A stretch of 64,000 nt of DNA, taken from assembly GCF_031456495.1 (NCBI RefSeq), contig NZ_JAVDUW010000002.1, forward strand, positions 434,001 to 498,000, written 5' to 3'. The stretch comes from Pedococcus sp031456495. GTDB taxonomy: Bacteria > Actinomycetota > Actinomycetes > Actinomycetales > Dermatophilaceae. The notes below the pieces were generated by a model. The model was not told the origin of the DNA, made no database searches, and was given only the letters and a program-made list of their open reading frames with translations. The first letter of the stretch is position 1. Each line of letters opens with the position of its first letter. A program made the position numbers and the translations under genes. Positions 17,513-25,858 of the stretch are shown here, piece after piece.

Positions 17513-18519
17513 CGACGCACCCTCGGGTCGACGACGGCGTACAGCAGGTCGACCACCAGGTTGGACATCACGATGAAGAACGCCGCGACGAGCGTGACGC
17601 CCAGGATGCGGGGCAGGTCCTGGTTGTCGATCGCGTCGACGGTGTACTTGCCGAGTCCGTTGAGCGAGAAGGTCTTCTCGGTGAGCACGGCACCTCCCAG
17701 CAGCAGTCCGAGGTCGAGGCCGAAGATGGTGAGGATGGGGGTGAGGGCACCGCGCAGGCCGTGCCTCACGACCACGGTCCGCTCGGGCAGGCCCTTGGCC
17801 CTGGCCGTGCGGATGTAGTCCTCGTTCATCGTCTCGAGCATGCCCGCGCGCGTGAGTCGTGCGTACTGGGCGGAGAACAGGAACGCCAGCGTGATCCACG
17901 GCAGCAGCAGGTCGTAGGCCCACGCGAACGGGTTGTGCGTGATCGGCGTGTAGGAGCCCCCTGCGGCGAAGAGGGGGATGCGGTAGCTGAAGAAGGCGAG
18001 GCCGATGAGACCGGTGAAGAAGATGGGGAGCGACACACCGCCGAGCGCGATGGACATCGCGGCCCGGTCGAAGAACGAGCCGCGCCGCAGGGCCGAGACC
18101 ACACCGGTCGCGACACCGGCGAAGAGCCACAGGATCGAGGCGCCCGCGGCGAGCGAGAACGTGACAGGGGCGCGGTCGACGATGTCGGGCCAGACCGGCG
18201 TCTTGCTCTGGAACGAGAAGCCCAGGCACGGCGCGGGGCAGTGCTCGACCTCTGCGCCCATGTCGTAGTCCTGGCCGACGAAGACGGCCTTGAGCCAGTG
18301 CCAGTACTGCAGCCAGACGGGGTCGTAGAAGCCCAGGGACTTCGCGGTCTCCTTGACGGTCGCCGCCGTCGCGCTGCGCCCGACGTACCGCGTCGCGAGG
18401 GTCTCGGGCGTGGCGCCCGCCCACCTCGGGAAGAGGTAGAAGATCGCGAAGACGACCATGCTCACGACCACGAGGAGCACGGCCGCCGCGATCAGTCGGC
18501 GGAGGATGTAGGTCACCAC
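17509..18519 (-). CDS. peptide ABC importer 2, permease (DppB/OppB-like)
   Basis: A 336-residue permease beginning MVTYILRRLIAAAVLL, the usual OppB-type first helix. The periplasmic loop between helices 1 and 2 contains two cysteines (EHCPAPCLGF), a possible disulphide not present in the operon 1 paralogue. The EAA loop is YIRTARAKGLPERTVV. It starts with two successive GTG codons; I kept the first. As in operon 1, a strong hairpin separates it from the binding-protein gene. Confidence 0.92.
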   Translation of the reverse strand: MVTYILRRLIAAAVLLVVVSMVVFAIFYLFPRWAGATPETLATRYVGRSATAATVKETAKSLGFYDPVWLQYWHWLKAVFVGQDYDMGAEVEHCPAPCLGFSFQSKTPVWPDIVDRAPVTFSLAAGASILWLFAGVATGVVSALRRGSFFDRAAMSIALGGVSLPIFFTGLIGLAFFSYRIPLFAAGGSYTPITHNPFAWAYDLLLPWITLAFLFSAQYARLTRAGMLETMNEDYIRTARAKGLPERTVVVRHGLRGALTPILTIFGLDLGLLLGGAVLTEKTFSLNGLGKYTVDAIDNQDLPRILGVTLVAAFFIVMSNLVVDLLYAVVDPRVRR

Positions 18520-18531
18520 AGCTGTTGCCGG

Positions 18532-18566
18532 GACGACCGGCCCGGATGGGGCCCGGGCCGGTCGTC
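18532..18566 (-). promoter_or_regulatory. intercistronic 14-bp hairpin, binding protein/permease
   Basis: Arms 18532-18545 and 18553-18566 pair perfectly with a 7-base loop. The hairpin lies 45 bp after the binding-protein stop and 12 bp before the permease start. Its position matches that of the hairpin in operon 1, although the sequences are unrelated, which suggests a shared need for differential expression. Confidence 0.75.
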
Positions 18567-18611
18567 GGAGGCTCTCACCTGCCTTGGCTCGGAGGAGGTT
18601 CGGTCAGTGCG

Positions 18612-20369
18612 TCACGGCTTGCCGACGGACACGTAGTCGTACATGCCGAACTGCGGGTTGACGAACACGTTGGTGAGGCTCTTCCCACGCAGCAGCAGGC
18701 TCTTGGCGTAGACGCCGGGGTAGATGACTGCCTGGTCCATGACCTTCTTGTCGATCTCGCCCCAGATCGCGTTGCGCTTGCTGACGTCCAGCTCGGTCGC
18801 CGCCTGGTCGAGCAGCTGGTCGACCGCCGGGATGCGCACGCTGGTGTTCGACGAGCCACCCGTGTCACGGATGACGCGGCTGTCGGTGATCTGGGACAGG
18901 AAGCCGTAGCCGTCGTTCCAGTCCGCGCCCCATCCGTTGACGACGAGGCCGAGGTCGTTCTTGACCACGTAGGGCGGGTTCCCGGCATACGTCGAGAAGT
19001 AGTCCTTCTTGGCGAAGCCCTTGGGGGTCACCTTGATGCCCACCTTGGCGAGCTGCTGCTGCCACGCCTCGGCCGCAGCCTTCTCCTTCGGCCGCTCGTT
19101 GCGGTAGGAGATGTTGGTCGAGAAGCCGTTGGGCTGGCCGCACTTGGCCAGGTACTCCTTGGCCTTCGCGAGGTCGCCCTTCCCGCCGGGAGTCGGGTAG
19201 TCGTCGAACTTCTGGTATCCGGGGATGACGGGCGGCAGCAGCGTGGTGGCGAGGTCGCCGCCGGCGAACGGGCCGCCGTAGGCGGTCTGGTACGACGTCC
19301 GGTCCATGGCGTACTCGACCGCGATGCGGCAGTTGATGTTGTCGAACGGCTTCACCGTCGGGTTGATCGAGGTGTACCAGAGCCGCGCCAGGGTGGCGTT
19401 GTCCGCGCGCGCCTTCAGCGTCGGGTCGGACAGCACGCGGCTCTGCGTGGCCGGGGTGACGCCCGTGCCGACGGCGGCGATGTCGAGGTCGCCGGCGACG
19501 ATCCGGTTGTCGATGTCGTCGCTGTTGACGTTCATGTCGTACTCGTAGCCGTCAGGCAGCGCCTTGCGGTTCGGGTCGGTGCTCGCGCTCCAGTTCGGGT
19601 TGCGCTTCAGCGTGAAGCTCTTGCCGGAGGAGTACGTGTCGAACATGTACGGCCCGCTGGAGACGACGTGCTCCTTGTACTTCGCGCCGGTGTCCTTGGC
19701 CTGCGGCACCGGTGCCGTCTGCGGCGTCATGGCGAGGTAGTCGAAGCTCGAGAACGGGGCCTTGAGGTGGAAGACGATCGTGAGGTCGTCCGGCGTCGAG
19801 ATGGCCGAGTCCGTGTTCATCCCCTTGGACTTGTACGGACCCGCCCAGCCCTTGGGCCAGTTGAGCAGCGAGTCGTAGTACGTCGGGCCGTCGGGGAACG
19901 TGGCCTTGTCGGTCGAGCGCTCGATGCCGTACTTGACGTCCTTGGAGGTGATCGGGGTGCCGTCCTCGAACTTCAGGCCCGAGCGCAGCTTGTAGGTCCA
20001 GGTCTTGCCGCCGTCGGTGGCCTTGCCGAGGCCCTCGGCCAGGTCGCCCACCAGCTGGTTGCTCTTGTCGCCGGGCGCGACGGTGAACATCGTGAGCGAG
20101 CGCGTGTAGAGGCGGATGAAGTCCCACATGTAGCCGTAGTAGGTGTCACCCGGGTCGGTGCTGTCGGGCTCGCCCTCGTCCGCGAACTTGACGATCCCGC
20201 CCTTCTTGTCCGAGGCGTTGTAGACCGCCTTGACGGCAGCGTTGAAGCTGCCGCTGGCGGATCCCCCCGAGCTGCCGCCCGAGGTGCTGCCTCCACCCCC
20301 CGCGCAGGCGACGAGGCCCAGCGCCGCGACCGAGGCGATCGCCAGGTGAGCCGCTCTTCCAGATCTCAT
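18612..20369 (-). CDS. peptide ABC importer 2, solute-binding lipoprotein (family 5)
   Basis: A 585-residue lipoprotein with signal peptide MRSGRAAHLAIASVAALG and lipobox LVAC. A Gly/Ser-rich linker of about 20 residues follows the anchor. The family-5 core shows KTWTYKLRSGLKFEDGTPI (core LRSGLKFEDG) and YMFDTYSSGKSFTLKRNPNW (core LKRNPNW). It resembles the orphan lipoprotein at 24110-25858 more than the operon 1 protein in layout. In this operon the DppC-like permease gene precedes the binding protein, an unusual order. Confidence 0.92.
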   Translation of the reverse strand: MRSGRAAHLAIASVAALGLVACAGGGGSTSGGSSGGSASGSFNAAVKAVYNASDKKGGIVKFADEGEPDSTDPGDTYYGYMWDFIRLYTRSLTMFTVAPGDKSNQLVGDLAEGLGKATDGGKTWTYKLRSGLKFEDGTPITSKDVKYGIERSTDKATFPDGPTYYDSLLNWPKGWAGPYKSKGMNTDSAISTPDDLTIVFHLKAPFSSFDYLAMTPQTAPVPQAKDTGAKYKEHVVSSGPYMFDTYSSGKSFTLKRNPNWSASTDPNRKALPDGYEYDMNVNSDDIDNRIVAGDLDIAAVGTGVTPATQSRVLSDPTLKARADNATLARLWYTSINPTVKPFDNINCRIAVEYAMDRTSYQTAYGGPFAGGDLATTLLPPVIPGYQKFDDYPTPGGKGDLAKAKEYLAKCGQPNGFSTNISYRNERPKEKAAAEAWQQQLAKVGIKVTPKGFAKKDYFSTYAGNPPYVVKNDLGLVVNGWGADWNDGYGFLSQITDSRVIRDTGGSSNTSVRIPAVDQLLDQAATELDVSKRNAIWGEIDKKVMDQAVIYPGVYAKSLLLRGKSLTNVFVNPQFGMYDYVSVGKP

Positions 20370-20417
20370 GGTGTGTTCACCCTTCTTCCTGGTGTTTCAA
20401 GGGCCGAGCGCCGCGGA

Positions 20418-21413
20418 TCAGCGGGCTCGGGGGTCGAGCGCATCTCGGAGTCCGTCGCCGAACAGGTTGAAGGCGAGGACCGTCACGAAGATCGCGAGTC
20501 CGGGCCAGAGGAGGAAGTGCGGCATCGTGTAGTACGTCACGGCGTCGGACAGCATCCCGCCCCAGGACGCGGTCGGCGGCTGGACGCCGACGCCGAGGAA
20601 CGACAGGGCGGCCTCGAACAGGATGTTGGTCGGGATGAGCAGCGTCGCGTAGACCAGGATCGGGGCCAGCAGGTTGGGCAGCACCTCGCGCGCGAGGATG
20701 TACGGCGACCTCGCCCCGAGCCCCTTCGCGGCGTCGACGAACTCGCGCTCCCGCAGCGACAGCGCCTGGCCGCGCACGATGCGCCCGATGTACGGCCAGT
20801 TGAAGAAGCCGATGATGAAGATGAGCATCACGATGCGCAGAGCGTTGCCCGAGAGGCCGAACGCCTTGTCGGGGACGACGCCCGCCAGCGCGATCGCGAA
20901 GACGAGCAGCGGGAACGCGAGGAACACGTCCATCAACCGGCTGATCGCCGCGTCCACCCAGCCGCCGACGTAACCCGCGACGATGCCCAGGGTCGACCCG
21001 ATGAGCACCGACAGCAGGGTGGCGAAGAATGCGATGAGCAGGGAGATCCGGGAGCCGTAGACCACCCGGCTGAAGATGTCGCGGCCGTTGACCGGTTCGA
21101 CGCCCATGAGGAACTTCCAGGAGATCCCGCCGAGCGGCCCCTTCGCGCCCAGGGTGCCGTTCTCGGTGTCGACGAGGTCCTGGTGGAACTCGTTGGGCGG
21201 GTGGCCCAGCACCTTGACGATGAGGGGCGCGAAGACCGCCACGAGGATCAGGAAGACGAGCACTGCGCCCCCCGCCATGGCGACCCGGTCGCGACGCAGC
21301 CGTCGCCACGCGATCTGGCCGAGCGACCGGCCCTCGATCTGCGTCTCGCCCGCGAGCACGTCCTCCGGCTGCGGCCCCGAGCCGGTGGGGCTGACTTCCA
21401 GGGGCACCGTCAT
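20418..21413 (-). CDS. peptide ABC importer 2, permease (DppC/OppC-like)
   Basis: A 331-residue permease with six helices, first gene of operon 2. The OppC_N segment lies around residues 35-65 (WRRLRRDRVAMAGGAVLVF core RRDRVAMAGG). The EAA loop is FVDAAKGLGARSPYILAREV (core AAKGLGARS). The outer motif GRDIFSRVVYGSR is conserved. GGAGGT lies ten bases before the ATG. The gene order dppC, binding protein, dppB, dppD, dppF differs from operon 1, so the two operons did not arise by a simple recent duplication. Confidence 0.92.
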   Translation of the reverse strand: MTVPLEVSPTGSGPQPEDVLAGETQIEGRSLGQIAWRRLRRDRVAMAGGAVLVFLILVAVFAPLIVKVLGHPPNEFHQDLVDTENGTLGAKGPLGGISWKFLMGVEPVNGRDIFSRVVYGSRISLLIAFFATLLSVLIGSTLGIVAGYVGGWVDAAISRLMDVFLAFPLLVFAIALAGVVPDKAFGLSGNALRIVMLIFIIGFFNWPYIGRIVRGQALSLREREFVDAAKGLGARSPYILAREVLPNLLAPILVYATLLIPTNILFEAALSFLGVGVQPPTASWGGMLSDAVTYYTMPHFLLWPGLAIFVTVLAFNLFGDGLRDALDPRAR

Positions 21414-21650
21414 GGGCGTGCATACCTCCGTCGCGTCGTCGCGCCGTCGGACTGCCAGGACCGGTGGATCGGGGCACGCCCGGTGGGTGGGCGAGTCGAG
21501 TGTGATCCTCGGTGCGCACGAGGTGAACCGCCGTTCGGCCGGTGATGCCGAATCGTGACGTGGTGGAGATTCTCCCGTTGCGCATGCGGCGCCCCCGCGG
21601 CCCTGCGGCAGGATGGGACGCCTCAGGACGATCGATGCAAACGGGGACAG
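21414..21650. promoter_or_regulatory. divergent promoter region, importer operon 2 and Nudix gene
   Basis: 237 bp without a gene. For operon 2 (minus strand) TTCACC (complement of 21522-21527) and CACACT (complement of 21499-21504) are 17 bp apart, giving a leader of about 80 nt. A short inverted repeat TTCGGC/GCCGAA lies around 21534-21552. Nothing clear is seen for the Nudix gene beyond a CAGGAT box near 21608. The boxes are weak and the assignment tentative. Confidence 0.35.
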
Positions 21651-22145
21651 ATGACCGAGGACGCAGCGCCCGCAGGGGACGTCTCCCCACCGCCCGCGGG
21701 GGACGCCTCCCCAGCGCCCGCGGGGGACGTCTCCCTGCGCGCGGTTGCGGGGGCGGCCATCGTCGACGACCTCGCGGCACCCACGCGGTTGCTCGCAGCG
21801 CGCCGGACCGAGCCCCCCGCGCTGGCCGGTGGCTGGGAGTTCCCCGGTGGCAAGGTCGACCCCGGCGAGGGCGTCGTGGAGGCGCTGCGGCGCGAGCTCC
21901 TCGAGGAGCTCGGCGTGGAGGTCGAGGTGGGGGAGGTGCTCCCCGGGCCCCTGCCCGACGGCCGGTGGCCCCTCGGCGGCGCCTACGCGATGACCGTCTA
22001 CTGGGCGCGCGTCACGCAGGGGGAGCCGGCGCCCATCGAGGACCACGACGAGCTGCTGTGGCTGGGCCGGGAGGACCTGTATGCCGTGCCGTGGCTCCCG
22101 GCGGACCTGCCCATCGTGGACGTGGTCGCGACCCGCCTGCGCTGA
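21651..22145 (+). CDS. Nudix hydrolase (MutT-like)
   Basis: A 164-residue protein. The Nudix box is complete: GGKVDPGEGVVEALRRELLEELGV, whose core REL-LEELG coordinates Mg2+ (near residues 75-90). The N-terminal strand AVAGAAIVDD and the GGWEFPGGK stretch are those of MutT-type enzymes, which hydrolyse 8-oxo-dGTP; the exact nucleotide here is not provable. Residues 6-30 are three tandem 8-residue repeats of PAGDVSPP type not needed by the fold. A GGGGA site lies before the ATG; GTG starts further in could be the real one. Confidence 0.85.
   Translation: MTEDAAPAGDVSPPPAGDASPAPAGDVSLRAVAGAAIVDDLAAPTRLLAARRTEPPALAGGWEFPGGKVDPGEGVVEALRRELLEELGVEVEVGEVLPGPLPDGRWPLGGAYAMTVYWARVTQGEPAPIEDHDELLWLGREDLYAVPWLPADLPIVDVVATRLR
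21669..21740 (+). repeat. three tandem 24-bp repeats in the Nudix gene
   Basis: Units at 21669-21692, 21693-21716 and 21717-21740 are near-identical and in frame, encoding PAGDVSP-like octapeptides at the N terminus. Copy number could vary between strains without changing the frame. Confidence 0.85.
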
Positions 22146-22195
22146 GCACGAGGGCCCCGGCTGGGCCCGTGGTCATCGGGGCCCCGAAACCCTGA

Positions 22196-22201
22196 GACAA
22201 T
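22196..22201 (+). promoter_or_regulatory. typA -10 box (leaderless arrangement)
   Basis: GACAAT ends seven bases before ATG 22209, the same spacing as other leaderless starts here. The first base departs from TAnnnT, so confidence is moderate. Confidence 0.4.
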
Positions 22202-22208
22202 GGACCCC

Positions 22209-24092
22209 ATGCCCATGAAGACCCGCGACGACATCCGCAACGTCGCCATCGTTGCCCACGTCGACCACGGAAAGACCACCCTCGTCGACAAGATGCTCTG
22301 GGAGGCCGGCGCGTTCGGCGAGCACCAGCACGTCGACGAGCGTGCGATGGACAGTGGCGACCTCGAGCGCGAGAAGGGCATCACCATCCTCGCGAAGAAC
22401 ACGGCGATCCACTACCGCGGCAAGGCCGCGGCGGACGCCGGCCTCGCGGACGGCGCCACCATCAACATCATCGACACCCCCGGCCACGCCGACTTCGGTG
22501 GAGAGGTCGAGCGCGGCCTGTCCATGGTCGACGGCGTCGTGCTCCTCGTGGACGCCTCCGAGGGCCCGCTGCCGCAGACCCGCTTCGTGCTGCGCAAGGC
22601 GCTGTCCGCCAAGATGCCGGTCGTCCTGTGCATCAACAAGGTCGACCGCCCGGACAGCCGCATCGCCGAGGTCGTCGACGAGGTCTACGAGCTCTTCATG
22701 GACCTCGACGCCGACGAGCACCAGATCGAGTTCCCCATCGTCTACGCCTCGGCCAAGGCCGGCCGCGCGTCCCTGAACCGCCCCGAGAACGGCGGCCTTC
22801 CGGACGCCGACAACCTCGAGGCGCTGTTCGAGACCATCCTCGGCACCATCCCGGCCCCGACGTACGACGACGAGGCGCCCCTGCAGGCCCACGTCACGAA
22901 CCTCGACGCGTCCAACTTCCTCGGCCGCCTCGCGCTGCTGCGCGTGCACAACGGCACGATCACGAAGGGCCAGCAGGTCGCCTGGATCAAGACCGACGGC
23001 AGCACCGAGCGGGTCAAGATCACCGAGCTGCTCATGACCGAGGCGCTCGAGCGCAAGCCCTCCGAGTCGGCCGGTCCCGGCGACATCATCGCCATCGCGG
23101 GCATCCCCGACATCATGATCGGCGAGACCCTCGCCGACGCCGAGAACCCCGTGGCCCTGCCCGTCATCACCGTCGACGAGCCGGCCATCTCGATGACCAT
23201 CGGCACCAACACCAGCCCCATGGTGGGCCGGGTCCGCGGCTCCAAGGTCACGGCCCGCATGGTCAAGGACCGCCTCGACAAGGAGCTCGTGGGCAACGTC
23301 TCGCTGCGGGTCCTGCCGACCGAGCGCCCCGACGCCTGGGAGGTCCAGGGTCGTGGCGAGCTCGCGCTGGCGATCCTCGTCGAGCAGATGCGCCGCGAGG
23401 GCTATGAGCTCACCGTCGGCAAGCCGCAGGTGGTCACCAAGCAGGTCGACGGCAAGCTGCACGAGCCCGTCGAGCGCCTGACCATCGACACCCCCGAGGA
23501 GTTCCTCGGTGCGATCACCCAGATCCTCGCCGCCCGCAAGGGCCGCATGGAGCAGATGGTCAACCACGGCACCGGCTGGATCCGGATGGAGTTCCTCGTG
23601 CCGAGCCGTGGCCTCATCGGATTCCGCACCGAGTTCCTCACCGAGACCCGCGGCACGGGCATCGCCCACCACGTGTTCGAGGACTACGAGCCGTGGTTCG
23701 GCACCATCACGACCCGCGTCAGCGGGTCGCTGGTCGCCGACCGCCAGGGTGTCGTCACGGCATACGCCATGGTGAACCTGCAGGAGCGCGGCACGCTGTT
23801 CACCGACCCGGGCACCGAGGTGTACGAGGGGATGATCGTCGGGGAGAACTCCCGCGCCGACGACATGGACGTCAACATCACCAAGGAGAAGAAGCTCACC
23901 AACGTGCGCGCCTCCTCCTCGGACAACTTCGAGAAGATCGTCCCGCCGCGCAAGCTCAGCCTCGAGCAGAGCCTGGAGTTCTGCCGCGAGGACGAGTGCG
24001 TCGAGGTCACCCCCGACGCGGTCCGCATCCGCAAGGTCGAGCTCGACCAGACCCTGCGCGCCCGCGCGGCAGCCCGGGCGCGCAACGCCTGA
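22209..24092 (+). CDS. typA: ribosome-associated GTPase TypA/BipA
   Basis: A 627-residue translational GTPase. G1 is AHVDHGKTTL, G3 DTPGHADFGGEVER, and G4 NKVD; the switch-I region has EKGITILAKN. The EF-G-like domains and the TypA-specific C-terminal domain (KKLTNVRASSSDNFEK, core VRASSSDN) are present, and length matches the family (about 600-640). BipA binds 70S ribosomes and assists 50S maturation, often under stress. ATG 22209 was chosen over ATG 22200 because a -10 box ends seven bases before it; ATG 22215 is also possible. In mycobacteria typA likewise precedes lpqW. Confidence 0.96.
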   Translation: MPMKTRDDIRNVAIVAHVDHGKTTLVDKMLWEAGAFGEHQHVDERAMDSGDLEREKGITILAKNTAIHYRGKAAADAGLADGATINIIDTPGHADFGGEVERGLSMVDGVVLLVDASEGPLPQTRFVLRKALSAKMPVVLCINKVDRPDSRIAEVVDEVYELFMDLDADEHQIEFPIVYASAKAGRASLNRPENGGLPDADNLEALFETILGTIPAPTYDDEAPLQAHVTNLDASNFLGRLALLRVHNGTITKGQQVAWIKTDGSTERVKITELLMTEALERKPSESAGPGDIIAIAGIPDIMIGETLADAENPVALPVITVDEPAISMTIGTNTSPMVGRVRGSKVTARMVKDRLDKELVGNVSLRVLPTERPDAWEVQGRGELALAILVEQMRREGYELTVGKPQVVTKQVDGKLHEPVERLTIDTPEEFLGAITQILAARKGRMEQMVNHGTGWIRMEFLVPSRGLIGFRTEFLTETRGTGIAHHVFEDYEPWFGTITTRVSGSLVADRQGVVTAYAMVNLQERGTLFTDPGTEVYEGMIVGENSRADDMDVNITKEKKLTNVRASSSDNFEKIVPPRKLSLEQSLEFCREDECVEVTPDAVRIRKVELDQTLRARAAARARNA

Positions 24093-24109
24093 CCCGGGGA
24101 GGCCGGCGC

Positions 24110-25858
24110 GTGACGGACGCACGACTGCCCCTCGGCCGCCCGCTGCTCGCGGGCGGCCTCGTGCTGGTCACGGCGCTGGCCACGGCCTGCACCCCGCGCG
24201 CGGGTGGCGGCAGCGAGGGCACGGCGGCCGCCCCCAGGGGTGAGCTGACGGTGCTGTCGCTCGGCCCGGTGGCGACCTGGGACCCGCAGCGGATGTCGAT
24301 CTCTCCGGACGTCGCCTTCGCCGGCCGCGTCTTCCTGCGGACCCTCACCGCGTTCCCGCCCGGGCGCGACGCCGCCGCTCAGCGCTCGGTCGTCGGCGAC
24401 CTGGCGACCGGACCGGGCACGCCGGACAAGGACCACAAGGTCTGGACCTACCGGCTGCGCGACGGCGTGAGGTGGCAGGACGGCTCGCCGCTGACGTGCG
24501 AGGACGTGCGCTACGGCGTCTCGCGGTCGTTCGCCGAGCCGATGGCCTCGGAGGGGCTCAACTACCCCGCGGCGTACCTCGACCTGCCGCGCAAGGCCGA
24601 CGGGACGCCCGCCTACGCGGGCCCGTGGGCCAAGGACGCCAAGGGGCAGGCGGCCTACGACAAGGCGGTCACCTGCCAGGGCCCGACGATCACGTTCCAC
24701 CTCGCCGCGCCCGTGGTCGAGTTCGACCAGGTCGTCACCTCGCCCGCCTTCGCCCCGGTCAAGAAGGACCAGGACAAGGGCCCCAAGGGCGGCACGTATG
24801 CCGTGTTCTCCAGCGGTCCGTACCAGCTGAAGGGCGACTGGGACCCCAGCAGCGGCGGCACCTTCGTGCGGAACCCCAAGTGGGACAAGGCGTCCGACCC
24901 GATCCGCAAGGGGCTCCCGGACACCATCCGCTACGTCGAGGGCACCGAGTCGCAGACCGCCGTGCAGCAGGTCCTCGCCGACGACCCGGAGCACCGGCAG
25001 ACCGTCACCCTCGACCCGGCACCCCCGGCCCTGCAGCAGAGCATCCTGTCCGACTCCGGCCTGCGGGCCCGCTCGATCAACCCCTCGTCGCAGTTCGTCG
25101 ACTACCTCGCGCCCAACGTCGCCAAGGGGGTCATGCGCGACCAGCGCGTCCGCCGGGCCCTGGCCCTGGCCACCAACCGCGAGGGGTACGTCACGGCGCT
25201 GGGCGGCGAGAGCGCGGCCGACGTCGCGTACGGCCTCATCGGCCCGGCGCTCCCGGGGCACACCGACGCCGACCCGACCGGGGCCGGCCGGTCCGGCGAC
25301 CCGGCGGCCGCGAGGGCGGCGCTGCAGCAGGCGGGGCTGACCCTGCCGGTGCGGATCCGGGTGGCGTACCGGTCGACCCCGACGGCCGACAAAGCGATGG
25401 CGGCGCTCACGAACGGCTGGGAGGACGCCGGCTTCGCGGTCACCCTCCAGCCCATCGAGAAGGACTACTTCACCGCGATCGGTGCCCCCGGCCGCCAGGA
25501 CCAGACCGACGTCTTCTGGGCCAACTGGGCCGCGTCCTGGCCCTCGGCCTCGACGGTCATCCCGCCGCTGTTCGACAGCCGGCTCAACCTGCTCGCGTCC
25601 AGCAGCGGCCGTGACTACGGCCGGTTCGCCGACGACAGGGTGAACGCGGAGATCACCCGGATCGGCACCCTCACCGACGCGGACCAGCGCGCCGCGGCAT
25701 GGGCCCGCCTCGACGCCGGGCTGGCCCAGCGCGGCGCGTTCGTCGCGCTCGCGCAGCGCCGCTCGCTCTACGTCGCCGGCAGCCGGGTCACCGGGTTCGC
25801 CGCCAACGAGGCACTGGGCGGCTTCGTCGACCTCGCGGACGTCGGGGTGCGCCAGTGA
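24110..25858 (+). CDS. orphan family-5 solute-binding lipoprotein, LpqW-like
   Basis: A 582-residue lipoprotein (lipobox region ALATAC, Cys near 27) with an SBP family-5 fold: WTYRLRDGVRWQDGSPLT (core RDGVRWQDG), SSGPYQLKGDW, and a C-terminal lobe with FWANWAASWPSAS. No permease or ATPase genes accompany it. It sits between typA and mshB, which is where, from memory, M. tuberculosis carries lpqW (Rv1166), a binding-protein-like lipoprotein that steers PIM/lipomannan synthesis rather than transport. It could instead serve importer 2, whose binding protein it resembles. GGGAGG lies eight bases before its GTG, and its stop overlaps the mshB start. Confidence 0.85.
   Translation: MTDARLPLGRPLLAGGLVLVTALATACTPRAGGGSEGTAAAPRGELTVLSLGPVATWDPQRMSISPDVAFAGRVFLRTLTAFPPGRDAAAQRSVVGDLATGPGTPDKDHKVWTYRLRDGVRWQDGSPLTCEDVRYGVSRSFAEPMASEGLNYPAAYLDLPRKADGTPAYAGPWAKDAKGQAAYDKAVTCQGPTITFHLAAPVVEFDQVVTSPAFAPVKKDQDKGPKGGTYAVFSSGPYQLKGDWDPSSGGTFVRNPKWDKASDPIRKGLPDTIRYVEGTESQTAVQQVLADDPEHRQTVTLDPAPPALQQSILSDSGLRARSINPSSQFVDYLAPNVAKGVMRDQRVRRALALATNREGYVTALGGESAADVAYGLIGPALPGHTDADPTGAGRSGDPAAARAALQQAGLTLPVRIRVAYRSTPTADKAMAALTNGWEDAGFAVTLQPIEKDYFTAIGAPGRQDQTDVFWANWAASWPSASTVIPPLFDSRLNLLASSSGRDYGRFADDRVNAEITRIGTLTDADQRAAAWARLDAGLAQRGAFVALAQRRSLYVAGSRVTGFAANEALGGFVDLADVGVRQ

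Noticed and set aside
18525..21545. 1006-codon open frame on the plus strand
   Set aside because: It runs antisense across the second binding-protein and DppC genes; long antisense frames are expected at 72% GC, and its protein is Val/Arg/Gly-rich without a fold.
22173..24122. 649-codon minus-strand frame
   Set aside because: It is antisense to typA, which is certain.
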